From assembly GCF_014493765.1 (NCBI RefSeq), contig NZ_JACTVJ010000002.1, positions 243,338 to 307,337 on the forward strand: a stretch of 64,000 nucleotides of DNA. Direction: 5' to 3'. The stretch is from Streptomyces polyasparticus. GTDB lineage: Bacteria > Actinomycetota > Actinomycetes > Streptomycetales > Streptomycetaceae. The notes under the pieces are model-generated. The model made no database searches. It was not told where the DNA came from and saw only the letters and a program-made list of their open reading frames with translations. The translations under genes and the position numbers were made by a program. Positions 36,201-43,570 of the stretch are shown one piece after another; the stretch's first letter is position 1; every line of letters starts with the position of its first letter.

Positions 36201-36457
36201 GCGTCCTGCGCCTCGGACCAGGTGTCGATGGAGCCCTTCACCTGGAAGCCGCCCATGACGAGGGCGACGAGCGCGGGTATGAGGAGAATCGCGTTCAGGC
36301 GTACGGGCACACGCCAGTTGCGCGGGGACATCCGTCCCCCGCCGCCGGACGGCGCGGGGTCGGGGCCCGGCATGGGCGCGGGAGCCATGGCCTCCCGCTG
36401 GGGCGGGGTGAAGTTGCCCCGTGCCGACGGCTCGGGACTGTTCTTGCTTCGCCTCAC
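33227..36457 (-). CDS. Conservon sensor histidine-kinase-like protein (CvnA), conservon 1
   Basis: 1076 residues, the membrane sensor of a conservon. Order: cytoplasmic start, membrane segment LNAILLIPALVALVMGG (about 54-70), extracellular nitrate/nitrite-sensing (NIT) domain, second membrane segment GAIVVVALLAAFIIAGLMA (about 378-396), HAMP, a dimerisation region with LDHLATRMRRNGENLLVLAG (about 517-536), and a histidine-kinase-type ATPase domain (LVHLLAELLENATTFSSP, IEIHDKGIGL, GLFVVGRLA; about 580-660). The tail from about 780 to 890 is very rich in Tyr, Gln and Gly (YEQNGTYEQDGSYEQQY). GTG 36457 follows AGAGG. No response regulator is nearby; the output is presumably CvnB/C/D. Confidence 0.95.
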   Translation of the reverse strand: MRRSKNSPEPSARGNFTPPQREAMAPAPMPGPDPAPSGGGGRMSPRNWRVPVRLNAILLIPALVALVMGGFQVKGSIDTWSEAQDAEKTALVVRAAADYSQALLNERDLSAPDLLLRKGETEEVKTLREATSEAKKKFDAAVADMPQNQGLERRLKLFKANESNLADIRDKAYTRSQDPLKTEEAYTDVQHFLMEFANELSLGSGNVTSYGRTVYAVSLAKASASLQRAIGTHMLVRPNPKALQDQLRQLSTYRYLESIAIGEYVSGGSEADVKALESEMAKRQKATGVEADGDTGLQSRQYSPLPAMDITLTKMAAAFQSSDPKAALAEAGIDAKVWQELGTAKMDGYGAVETKLIDKAVSDAAQISSDAERDAYINGAIVVVALLAAFIIAGLMARQMSRSMRRLRTAAFDVAEQRLPMLVDQLSRTEPGRVDTRVQPIPITSTDEIGEVARAFDQVHREAVRLAAEQALLRGNINAIFTNLSRRNQSLIEGQLTLITDLENNEADPDQLENLFRLDHLATRMRRNGENLLVLAGEEPGRRWDQPVPLVDVLRAASSEVEQYERIELTGVPEAEIHGRAVTDLVHLLAELLENATTFSSPQTKVRVTATRLPDGRIMIEIHDKGIGLTAEDFADINHKLANPPTVDAAISQRMGLFVVGRLADRHGVRVQLRPSGEQAGTTSLVMLPDVITHGGGGSQLPESEFTVSQMIPQQPSYEAAPLRTAAELGFDDTRYEPGALTEEAVRELDPVGRSLMREERRAALEAQASDGGRPLFRDEVGQDGEYDQQGTYEQNGTYEQDGSYEQQYDRNYAQDQNGYAQQDGYEPAVQGAYANQDGYQESGYTEPGYGDRNGAPQDGYGDYAGQGDWQNQGGYQESYEGGYGAETESVPDAPAGDRDRVGFDRQSTQGPSPSTVHETTDAGLPRRGTTGGGNGQQWGAGQGQGGLPQRPLPGGARTDGPSANGDSAGGSGSDDWQSANDARWQRAEQLKQPRAGGVTQSGLPRRVPRANLVEGTAEQTPQGGPQVSRDPEEVRGRLSNLRRGVQRGRDAGSGPSNDSNGQGFGSGSSNYNQER

Positions 36458-36587
36458 TCGACCAACAACCTCTCGGCGTCGGCACCTACGCTGTGCCGCT
36501 GTCGTCTTCCAGCCCGGGTTCGGGGCAGTGCGTCCAGCCCGGTACTACTGGGCAGTTCAGCGCATTCCAGCACGTCAGCGCAGGCGA

Positions 36588-36603
36588 TTCCAAACGTTCG
36601 GAA
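36588..36603. promoter_or_regulatory. Candidate operator upstream of conservon 1
   Basis: TTCCAAACGTTCGGAA, a 16-base near-palindrome with one mismatched pair, lies 131 bases upstream of the cvnA start at 36457. Its size and AT-rich ends suit a dimeric regulator. No known box is assigned. Confidence 0.35.
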
Positions 36604-36649
36604 GAATTGATTCCGGGTGATGTGTGCCTCAGATAAAACGGTCATAAAG

Positions 36650-36678
36650 AGCGAGCCCCGCCAAAAGGCGGGGCTCTT
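36650..36678 (-). terminator. Terminator of conservon 2
   Basis: GAGCCCCGCC-AAAA-GGCGGGGCTC, a 10-base perfect stem with an AAAA loop, lies about 175 bases after the cvnD stop at 36854 and before the start of conservon 1 on the same strand. It separates the two units. Confidence 0.75.
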
Positions 36679-36853
36679 GTGAGCGCAGCGGTACCGAGTG
36701 ACAGCATGCGGTGTCGGTGGGCCCGGAATTCTCTGTCGAAACGTTATGAACACACGGGCGGATCGTGTCAAACGACACAGCATGCACACACAAGTCCCTA
36801 GACAACTTACGGCAACTTCCGTATGTCCAGGACCACTTGGCGCCCGTACGCGA

Positions 36854-37435
36854 CTACTTCAGACGTGCCATCAGCGCATGCTCGACCAGCGTGATCAGCG
36901 CGGACTTCGCATCTGCACGGTGTCGCGCGTCGGTCATGATGATCGGGGTGTCCGGACCGATCTGCAGCGCTTCGCGCACCTCGTCCGGCTGGTACGGCTG
37001 GTGCCCCTCGAAGCCGTTCAGGGCGATGACGAACGGCAGCCCCGAGTTCTCGAAGTAGTCCACGGCCGGGAAGCAGTCCGCGAGGCGGCGCGTGTCCACG
37101 AGGACCACGGCGCCGATCGCACCCTTGACCAGGTCGTCCCACATGAACCAGAAGCGGTCCTGACCGGGCGTACCGAAGAGGTACAGGATCAGGTCCTGGT
37201 CCAGGGTGATACGGCCGAAGTCCATGGCGACCGTGGTGGTCGTCTTGTTCCCGGTGTGCGTGAGGTCGTCGATCCCGGCCGATGCCGAGGTCATCACGGC
37301 CTCGGTACGCAGCGGGTTGATCTCCGAGACGGAGCCGACGAACGTGGTCTTGCCCACGCCGAAGCCGCCCGCCACCACGATCTTCGCGCTGGTGGTGGAA
37401 CGTACGGCCTCGCCGTCAGAGCTTGCGAAGTCCAC
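36854..37435 (-). CDS. Conservon small GTPase (CvnD), conservon 2
   Basis: 193 residues with the same G-motifs as its paralogue (P-loop GGFGVGKTT, FGTPGQDRF, ALNGFEG). Differences from the first copy are few and scattered (for example VRGAIGAIV becomes VKGAIGAVV). The start overlaps the end of cvnC by 20 bases, exactly as in conservon 1. Transcription runs on to a hairpin at 36650. Confidence 0.95.
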   Translation of the reverse strand: MDFASSDGEAVRSTTSAKIVVAGGFGVGKTTFVGSVSEINPLRTEAVMTSASAGIDDLTHTGNKTTTTVAMDFGRITLDQDLILYLFGTPGQDRFWFMWDDLVKGAIGAVVLVDTRRLADCFPAVDYFENSGLPFVIALNGFEGHQPYQPDEVREALQIGPDTPIIMTDARHRADAKSALITLVEHALMARLK

Positions 37436-37820
37436 TGAGCACCCTCTCGAGCAGTGTTACGTCAGGCTGGCCGCCGGCGTTCTCGTCGCCGCCGGGCTGG
37501 TGGATGGCCACGAACCCGGCCTCGGCCAGGTCGGCGACCAGGATCCGGGCCACCCCGAGCGGCATGGAGAGCAGCGCGGAGACCTCCGCCACCGACTTGA
37601 CCTCACGGCACAGATGACAGATGCGCTGGTGCTCGGGGAGCAGACCCTGCAGCTGCATCGGATCGGCCGTGGTGCTCACCAGGGCCTCGATGGCCAGCTG
37701 GTAGCGCGGCCGGGTCCGGCCGCCCGTCATCGCGTACGGGCGCACCAGCGGCTGCTCGGCCTCCATGCCGTAGTCGGCCTGGGCGCCGTACGGATCGTGA
37801 GAGGCGGTGGGCGGGGTCAT
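37416..37820 (-). CDS. Conservon DUF742 protein (CvnC), conservon 2
   Basis: 134 residues: a short N-terminal region (MTPPTASHDPYGAQADYG) and the DUF742 domain (LVRPYAMTGGRTRPRYQLAI, LPEHQRICHLCREVKSVAEV). The start is ATG 37820 with GGAGG just upstream. It lacks most of the Gln/Pro-rich extension of the first copy. A gap of 105 bases separates it from cvnB, longer than in a tightly packed operon but with no clear terminator. Confidence 0.92.
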   Translation of the reverse strand: MTPPTASHDPYGAQADYGMEAEQPLVRPYAMTGGRTRPRYQLAIEALVSTTADPMQLQGLLPEHQRICHLCREVKSVAEVSALLSMPLGVARILVADLAEAGFVAIHQPGGDENAGGQPDVTLLERVLSGLRKL

Positions 37821-37925
37821 GAATCCTCCGGGCGGGACAGCAAGTTGTCGGTGCCGTCTGATGTGGCCGGTGGGGGGATCGCGGGGGCGGCCGGACGGAA
37901 TCGGTTCGTAGGGACCAGGCGGCCG

Positions 37926-38348
37926 TCAGTGCAGCAGGCTGCCTTGCAGTTCCGCGCGCAGATCCGGGGTGAGGACCGTGCCCGCGCGGTCGACGAGCAG
38001 CGCCATCTCGTACCCGATGAGGCCGATGTCGGCGTCGGGGTGGGCGAGAACGGCGAGGGACGAGCCGTCGGAAATCGACATGAGGAAGAGGAAGCCGCGC
38101 TCCATCTCCACCACGGTCTGGGCGACTTCGCCGCCCTCGAAGATCCTCGACGCACCCGCGGTCAGCGAAGTGAGGCCCGATGCGACCGCCGCCAGCTGAT
38201 CGGCGCGGTCACGCGGGAAACCCTCGGACAGGGCGAGCAGCAGTCCGTCGGCGGAGACCACCACCGTGTGCGACACCCCGGGGGTGTTGTCCACGAAGTT
38301 GGTGATCAACCAGTTCAGGTTCTGTGCCGCCTGGCTCATCGGACTCAA
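37926..38348 (-). CDS. Conservon roadblock/LC7 protein (CvnB), conservon 2
   Basis: 140 residues, almost the same sequence as the first copy (LNWLITNFVDNTPGVSHTVV, GFPRDRADQLAAVASGLTSL). The likely start is TTG 38348, directly after the cvnA stop, with GGAG six bases upstream inside the last cvnA codons; the first copy has GTG at the equal position. ATG 38339 is the alternative, but then the ribosome binding site would be about 15 bases away. Confidence 0.94.
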   Translation of the reverse strand: MSPMSQAAQNLNWLITNFVDNTPGVSHTVVVSADGLLLALSEGFPRDRADQLAAVASGLTSLTAGASRIFEGGEVAQTVVEMERGFLFLMSISDGSSLAVLAHPDADIGLIGYEMALLVDRAGTVLTPDLRAELQGSLLH

Positions 38349-41300
38349 CTATCGCTCCTGCTGGTGAGAGGGGCTGGGGAAGCTGCCGGTGTCACCGGAG
38401 CCCGCCTGCCGGCCCTGCTGAATGCCGCGCCGCAGATTCGTGAGCCGCCCGCGAACGTCGTCGGGACGACGGGAGACCTGCGGGCCGCCCTGGTGCTGCT
38501 GCTGTTCGGCCGTGCCCGCCACGAGGTTGGCGCGGGGCACACGGCGCGGCAGACCGGAAGTGGTGACGCCGCCCGCGGAGGGCTGACGCACCCGCTCGGC
38601 CTGTCGGCCGAGCTCGTCATTGGGGGAGTTGCGCCATGTGGCGCTCTGGGCCGGCGCCTGCTGCGGACGCGGCGGCAGAGGTGACTGCTGCTGCGACTGC
38701 TGCGGAGCCTGCGGCTGCTGCGGAGCCTGGTTCTGCTGCTGACCCTGCTGCTGGAACCAGTTCGTCTCCAGCGTGTCGTACAGCGGAGTACGGCCGTCAC
38801 CCGGACCGCTCGCCGGCGGCAGCGCCCAGGTGTCGTTGTCGGACTGCTGCGGACGGGCGGGAGCCGGCGGCTGCACGGGCTGCTGCGGCTGCACCGGGCG
38901 CGGGGCCGGCGGACGCGGTACGGCGAAGTCGGCGGTGTCCCGCTGACCGGGGCCGCCCTGCGGCGCCTGCGGACGCTCGGGCATGCCGGGCTGAGCGAAC
39001 TGGCCGGTGCTCTCCGGACCCTGCGGCCGCTGCGGCGCCTGGGGGCGCACCGGCGCGGGCGGGTTGGGTATCCCGGCCGGGCGCGGACCGTTGAAGTCGG
39101 GCCGGTCGAACTGGGCCGTGGAGCCGGGGCCCTGCGAGCCCTGCCGGTCGCCCTGGCCCGCGGCGGGACGGCCGAAGAGGCCCGGGGACTCCGGCTCCTC
39201 GTGCCCGCGCGGGTGCTCCTGCGGAATGTCCTTGCCCCAACTCGGCGTACGGCCCTGGGGGTTGCCACCGGGCAGCTCGGCACGCGGTCCGCCCATGGGC
39301 GGCAGCTGACGGCCGTCCTGGGGACGGTTGTCCCCGCGGGCGCGCTGCGGCTGCTGCTGGGGAGCGGCGGGCTGCTGCGGGGCGTTGCCGCCGCGGCCGC
39401 CCTGCGCGCCACCGCGCTGGCCGCCGAAGCTGTTGCCCTGCTGGCCGCCGCCGAAGCCGTTGCCTTGCTGCTGGCCGCCCTGCGAGGGGCCGCCGAAGGC
39501 GTTGCCCTGCTGGGGGTTGCCCTGCGGGGTGTTCGGCCGGGGTGCGGCCGGACCGCCGTCGCGTCCCGGAAGCGCCGCCCGCGGACCGGAGCCCGCGACC
39601 TGGCTGCGCTGCGGGGGAGCGGCGAGCCGTCCCGCGGACTGGTTGCCCGCCGTCTGCTGACGCGCGGCAGCCGCACCGGCGGCCGCCTGGGCGATGCCGC
39701 CGCCCGCACCGGTACCCGGCGAGGACGGGCCCTTCTTGCCGCCCTGGGCGACATCGACGGGCAGCATGACGAGCGCGGTCGTACCGCCGGAGTCCGAAGG
39801 ACGCAGCTGGATACGGATGCCGTGACGCTGCGACAGACGGCCGACCACGAACAGACCCATGCGGCGCGAGACCGAGACGTCCACGGTGGGCGGCGACGCG
39901 AGCCGCTCGTTGATCGCCGCGAGGTCCTCGGGCGAGAGACCGATACCGGTGTCGTGGATCTCGATCAGGACGCGGCCGTCGGGCAGCGCGTGACCGGTGA
40001 CCTTGACCTTGGTCTGCGGCGAGGAGAACGAGGTGGCGTTCTCGAGCAGCTCGGCGAGCAGGTGCACGAGGTCGTTGACCACGCGTCCCGCGACCTCGGT
40101 CGAGGGCACGGCGGCCAGTTCGATGCGCTCGTACTGCTCCACCTCGGAGGCGGCGGCGCGGAGCACGTCGACCAGCGGGACGGGGCGGGTCCAGCGGCGG
40201 CCGGGCTCTTCACCGGCGAGAACGAGGAGGTTCTCACCGTTACGGCGCATGCGGGTCGCGAGGTGGTCGAGCTTGAACAGCGAGGACAGCTGGTCCGGGT
40301 CGGCCTCGCGCGACTCCAGCTCGGAGATGAGCGAGAGCTGGCGCTGGATGAGGCCCTGCGAACGGCGCGAGAGGTTGGTGAACATCGCGTTGACGTTGCC
40401 TCGCAGAAGCGCCTGCTCGGCGGCGAGGCGGACGGCCTCGCGGTGCACGTCGTCGAAGGCCGCGGCCACCTGGCCGATCTCGTCCCGCGAGTGCACACCG
40501 ACGGACTCGACGGAGGTGTCGACGTCCTGCGGGTCGGCCTCGGAGAGCTGCTTGACCAGCTCTGGCAGCCGGTCCTGGGCGACCCGGGTCGCGGTGTCCT
40601 GCAGCCGGCGCAGCGAGCGGATCATGGACCGCGCCACGACGAAGGCGCCGATCAGCGAGATGCCGAGGACGAGCAGGATGACCGCACCGTTGAGGATGGC
40701 GGACTGCTCGGACTCGTTACGGAGGTTACGGGCCTCCTGCTCCATCTCGTTGAGGAGCGACGTCTCGATGAGACGCATCTGGCCGAGCTTGGTGTCGGCC
40801 TGGTCGGTCCAGTCCTTGTAGGAGCGCGGCTCCTCGGTCTTGATGCCACTGGAGCTCTCGAGGACGCGCTTCGCGTACGACTCGGACTCCTTGATGTCCG
40901 CCGGGCCGTTCTGCAAGGTCCGCATCAGCTCACCGGCGTCGCCGCCGGCGTCCTCGTAGGCCCGCGTCACACTGCTGCGCGCGGCCGACTCGCTGTCGAA
41001 GGCCGCGTAGCCGTAGAGGCGGTCGGTCTCGGAGATCTCGCCGCGCTTGCTGTCGTTGTCCGGCAGCGCGGCCGCGATGACGGCGCGCTGGATGGAGGCG
41101 TACTCCTTGGCGGACGAGAAGGCCGCGAGGATGCGCGTGCGCTGGATGATCTCCGGGTTGCTCGTCGCGAGCGCCATGTCACGGGAGAGGTCGAGGAGCT
41201 GCTCGATCAGACGGTTGTAGCGCTGGATCGTCTGAGAGCTGGGGGCGTCCCCTTGGTACGCCTCCCTGCGGATGTCCTTGAGGCGCGCCAGCTGGCCGGC

Positions 41301-41903
41301 GATCTGCGTCAGGTCCTGCCGGATCGCGCGCAGCGCGGGGTCGCTGCGGTTCTCGTTGAAGTCCAGCGTGGCCTTGAGGAACTGCTCCTGCTCGGACTGC
41401 GTCCGGTCGTGCAGGCCGACGATCTCGGTCGCCTTGACGGAGGTATCGGTGGACAGCGGTCCCGCCGACTTGTCGCGCTCCTCCTGGAGCGCGTTCGCCA
41501 GCTCGGTCGCGCTCTTGGTCATCTCCGTGAGCAGCTTCATGTTGTCGAGCTGCTCGATCTCGTTCATCGACTCGTTGATCCGCAGCGCGCCGAGCGACGT
41601 GGCCGCGACCACGGGCAGTGCGAGCAGCGAGACGAGTCGCGTGGAGATACGCCAGTTGCGCAGGGCTATTCGCGGTCCGGGGCCCTTTCGTTCCCCCAGC
41701 GGGGCAGGGGCGGTCGCACCGCCTGCCGCAGCACCTCCCGTGGGGCGCTCGGCATCACCGGCCGGTGAGGAACCCGAGGCGTGCGGGGGTGCGGAGTTGC
41801 CTGTGGTGGGGCCGGTCCCGGCGCGCAGCTCCGGCTCGGCCACCCCTCCGGTCTGGCGGCCCTGGGCAGAGCCCGAGCCATCCCTCTTGAAACGTCCCTG
41901 CAC
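38349..41903 (-). CDS. Conservon sensor histidine-kinase-like protein (CvnA), conservon 2
   Basis: 1184 residues. Order: a Gly/Pro/Ala-rich cytoplasmic start, membrane segment RLVSLLALPVVAATSLGAL (about 89-107), NIT sensing domain, membrane segment GAVILLVLGISLIGAFVVA (about 404-422), HAMP, dimerisation region LDHLATRMRRNGENLLVLAG (about 542-561), ATPase domain (LVHLLAELLENATSFSSP, IEIHDTGIGL, GLFVVGRLS), then a 460-residue tail rich in Pro, Gln, Gly and Ala with FGG motifs (GNAFGG, GNGFGGG, GNSFGG). The sensing domain is clearly different from that of conservon 1, while the kinase-like core is conserved. GTG 41903 is preceded by AGAGGTTG, as in the first copy. Confidence 0.95.
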   Translation of the reverse strand: MQGRFKRDGSGSAQGRQTGGVAEPELRAGTGPTTGNSAPPHASGSSPAGDAERPTGGAAAGGATAPAPLGERKGPGPRIALRNWRISTRLVSLLALPVVAATSLGALRINESMNEIEQLDNMKLLTEMTKSATELANALQEERDKSAGPLSTDTSVKATEIVGLHDRTQSEQEQFLKATLDFNENRSDPALRAIRQDLTQIAGQLARLKDIRREAYQGDAPSSQTIQRYNRLIEQLLDLSRDMALATSNPEIIQRTRILAAFSSAKEYASIQRAVIAAALPDNDSKRGEISETDRLYGYAAFDSESAARSSVTRAYEDAGGDAGELMRTLQNGPADIKESESYAKRVLESSSGIKTEEPRSYKDWTDQADTKLGQMRLIETSLLNEMEQEARNLRNESEQSAILNGAVILLVLGISLIGAFVVARSMIRSLRRLQDTATRVAQDRLPELVKQLSEADPQDVDTSVESVGVHSRDEIGQVAAAFDDVHREAVRLAAEQALLRGNVNAMFTNLSRRSQGLIQRQLSLISELESREADPDQLSSLFKLDHLATRMRRNGENLLVLAGEEPGRRWTRPVPLVDVLRAAASEVEQYERIELAAVPSTEVAGRVVNDLVHLLAELLENATSFSSPQTKVKVTGHALPDGRVLIEIHDTGIGLSPEDLAAINERLASPPTVDVSVSRRMGLFVVGRLSQRHGIRIQLRPSDSGGTTALVMLPVDVAQGGKKGPSSPGTGAGGGIAQAAAGAAAARQQTAGNQSAGRLAAPPQRSQVAGSGPRAALPGRDGGPAAPRPNTPQGNPQQGNAFGGPSQGGQQQGNGFGGGQQGNSFGGQRGGAQGGRGGNAPQQPAAPQQQPQRARGDNRPQDGRQLPPMGGPRAELPGGNPQGRTPSWGKDIPQEHPRGHEEPESPGLFGRPAAGQGDRQGSQGPGSTAQFDRPDFNGPRPAGIPNPPAPVRPQAPQRPQGPESTGQFAQPGMPERPQAPQGGPGQRDTADFAVPRPPAPRPVQPQQPVQPPAPARPQQSDNDTWALPPASGPGDGRTPLYDTLETNWFQQQGQQQNQAPQQPQAPQQSQQQSPLPPRPQQAPAQSATWRNSPNDELGRQAERVRQPSAGGVTTSGLPRRVPRANLVAGTAEQQQHQGGPQVSRRPDDVRGRLTNLRRGIQQGRQAGSGDTGSFPSPSHQQER

Positions 41904-42482
41904 TAGCGTCGCAACCTCTGGACCAGGCGTCCCCCCGCGTGAACGGCGGGACGGTGTCGGCGTTTTGGGGCGAGGAAGCCCCGGTGGTCGTCAGTGACCG
42001 GCGCGTCTCCCCCTTCTCCCGCCGCCGCTCGACGCTGTTGTTGCGCCATGCGCGCCGGCTCATATCCGCGGCGGTCCCGGGAATTCCAGCACAGTGCCGG
42101 ATCTCCAACAAGGGCCAGGTATCGGCCTGTGACCTGCGTGACGCCGTGTGAGGGTCGTGTCACCAGGCGTAGAGCGGGATCTGCTGCATAGCGGACATTT
42201 CCTTAGCAATTGCTTACGGGGCGGGGGTGTCCCAGTCGCCATGATCAGAATCGGAATGATGGGTTCAGCTATGTAATGTCCGTTCTTTGGCCCTGAGTTG
42301 ACGCTCCGTTATGACCGATTCGTCCGCTCCCTGGTGAGCAAACTCACACGCTGATCAAGGCCGGATACCGGCAGTGCGGGGAATGTGGATGTTTAGCCTG
42401 ACGCTTTACAGGGATGGCCTGTTCGACAAGCGGTCGCACAGGTAGGTAACCGCACCAGCAGAGACCAGAGGTCAGTCCAGCC
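41904..42482. other. Intergenic region upstream of conservon 2
   Basis: 579 bases without a convincing long gene; GC drops clearly from about 42190 to 42400. It contains AGCAATTGCT (42205-42214), a perfect 10-base palindrome within TTAGCAATTGCTTA, about 300 bases upstream of cvnA. The right part should hold the promoter for the small ORF at 42483. No full promoter could be fixed with confidence. Confidence 0.45.
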
Positions 42483-42710
42483 GTGAAGACTGTGAACGCG
42501 ACGAGCCCGATGCTCCGTATAGCCAACCCGCGCCGCACCACCCTCGTGCACCTCGCGGACGCGACGGAGCTGGACGGCCTGCAGCCCGCCGAGCACACCA
42601 CGGAGCTGCCCACCAACACGGCCAACCCCCGCCGCACGGTTCTGCAGAACGCACCGGCCACCCCCGAGCCGGTCGTCATCACCGTCGCCGGCGCGGTCGC
42701 GAAGGCCTGA
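42483..42710 (+). CDS. Small protein of unknown function with repeated NPRRT motif
   Basis: 75 residues, not recognised. It starts at GTG 42483 behind AGAGGTCAG. The sequence is low in aromatic residues and has a repeated motif (IANPRRTTLVHL and TANPRRTVLQNA) spaced about 30 residues apart, then a Pro/Val/Ala-rich end. Codon use is normal for the region. It is followed by a hairpin and the FAH-family gene. Confidence 0.55.
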   Translation: MKTVNATSPMLRIANPRRTTLVHLADATELDGLQPAEHTTELPTNTANPRRTVLQNAPATPEPVVITVAGAVAKA

Positions 42711-42740
42711 TCGCGTTAGCCTGAAGCCTCAGTGACTGAC

Positions 42741-42765
42741 GACCCGGGGCCCATACCCCCGGGTC
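42741..42765 (+). terminator. Hairpin between the small ORF and the FAH gene
   Basis: GACCCGGGG and CCCCGGGTC pair around a short loop, 31 bases after the small-ORF stop. It may end that transcript or lie in the leader of the next gene. Confidence 0.5.
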
Positions 42766-42796
42766 GAGGATCCCCAGCAGGAATCAAGAGGCTTCC

Positions 42797-43570
42797 GTGC
42801 GCATCGCCAGATTCTCCATCGACGGCAATGTCGCCTTCGGCGCGGTCGAGGAGGGCCCCGAGGGCCCGGTGCTCGACATCATCAAGGGCATCCCGTACGC
42901 GGACTTCGAGCTCAGCGGCGTCAAGGTCCCGCTGAGCAAGGTCCGCCTGCTGCCGCCGGTGATCGGCAACAAGATCGTCGCGTTCGGCCGCAATTACGCG
43001 GACCACGCCAAGGAGCTCGGCAACGAGGTCCCGGACGCCCCGTGGGCGTTCTTCAAGCCGACCACGTCGATGGTCGGCGACGGCGACCCCATCGAGTACC
43101 CGAGCTTCTCCAGCGAGCTGCACCACGAGGCCGAGCTCGCCGTCGTCATCGGCCGCATGTGCCGCGAGGTCCCGCGCGAACGCGTCAAGGACGTCATCTT
43201 CGGCTACACCTGCGCCAATGACATCACCGCCCGTGACGTGCAGCAGCGCGAGAAGCAGTGGGCCCGGGCCAAGGGCTTCGACAGCTCCTGCCCGATCGGC
43301 CCCTGGGTGGAGACGGAGCTCGACCCGAGCGACCTCGCCATCCAGTGCACGGTCAACGGCGAACAGCGTCAGCTCGGCTCGACGAGCCAGATGATCCACT
43401 CCATCGAGGATCTGATCGTCAACATCACCGAGGCGATGACCCTGCTCCCGGGCGACGTCATCCTGACCGGCACCCCCGCGGGCGTCGGTCCCCTCAACGT
43501 CGGCGACGAGGTCGCCGTCACCATCCAAGGCATCGGCACTCTCACCAACAAGGTGATCAAGCGTGGCTAA
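42797..43570 (+). CDS. Fumarylacetoacetate hydrolase family protein
   Basis: 257 residues of the FAH fold. The metal and active-site region is visible: VAFGRNYADHAKELG, the metal Glu in LHHEAELAVVIG, YTCANDITARDVQ and the late LTGTPAGVGPL. Family members hydrolyse or hydrate C-C bonds of acylpyruvates and dienoates, and some are oxaloacetate decarboxylases; the substrate is not clear. The start is GTG 42797 after AAGAGG. Its stop overlaps the gltX start by 8 bases, so the two are coupled. Confidence 0.92.
   Translation: MRIARFSIDGNVAFGAVEEGPEGPVLDIIKGIPYADFELSGVKVPLSKVRLLPPVIGNKIVAFGRNYADHAKELGNEVPDAPWAFFKPTTSMVGDGDPIEYPSFSSELHHEAELAVVIGRMCREVPRERVKDVIFGYTCANDITARDVQQREKQWARAKGFDSSCPIGPWVETELDPSDLAIQCTVNGEQRQLGSTSQMIHSIEDLIVNITEAMTLLPGDVILTGTPAGVGPLNVGDEVAVTIQGIGTLTNKVIKRG

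Larger units (their letters stand above)
36458..36853 (-). other. Intergenic region between the two conservons
   Basis: 396 bases without a gene, lower in GC than its neighbours. On the minus strand it holds first the end of conservon 2 with its terminator (36650-36678), then the presumed promoter of conservon 1 with a near-palindrome (36588-36603). No clear -35/-10 pair was found. Confidence 0.5.

Noticed and set aside
32807-36610. Open frame of about 1270 codons on the plus strand across conservon 1
   Set aside because: It is the antisense shadow of cvnA/cvnB in GC-rich DNA; the minus-strand frames have domains, ribosome binding sites and a paralogous copy, while this frame has no recognisable protein.
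31572-41903. Cytochrome P450 (CvnE) member of the conservons
   Set aside because: Some conservons include a P450 gene, but none is found next to either unit here.
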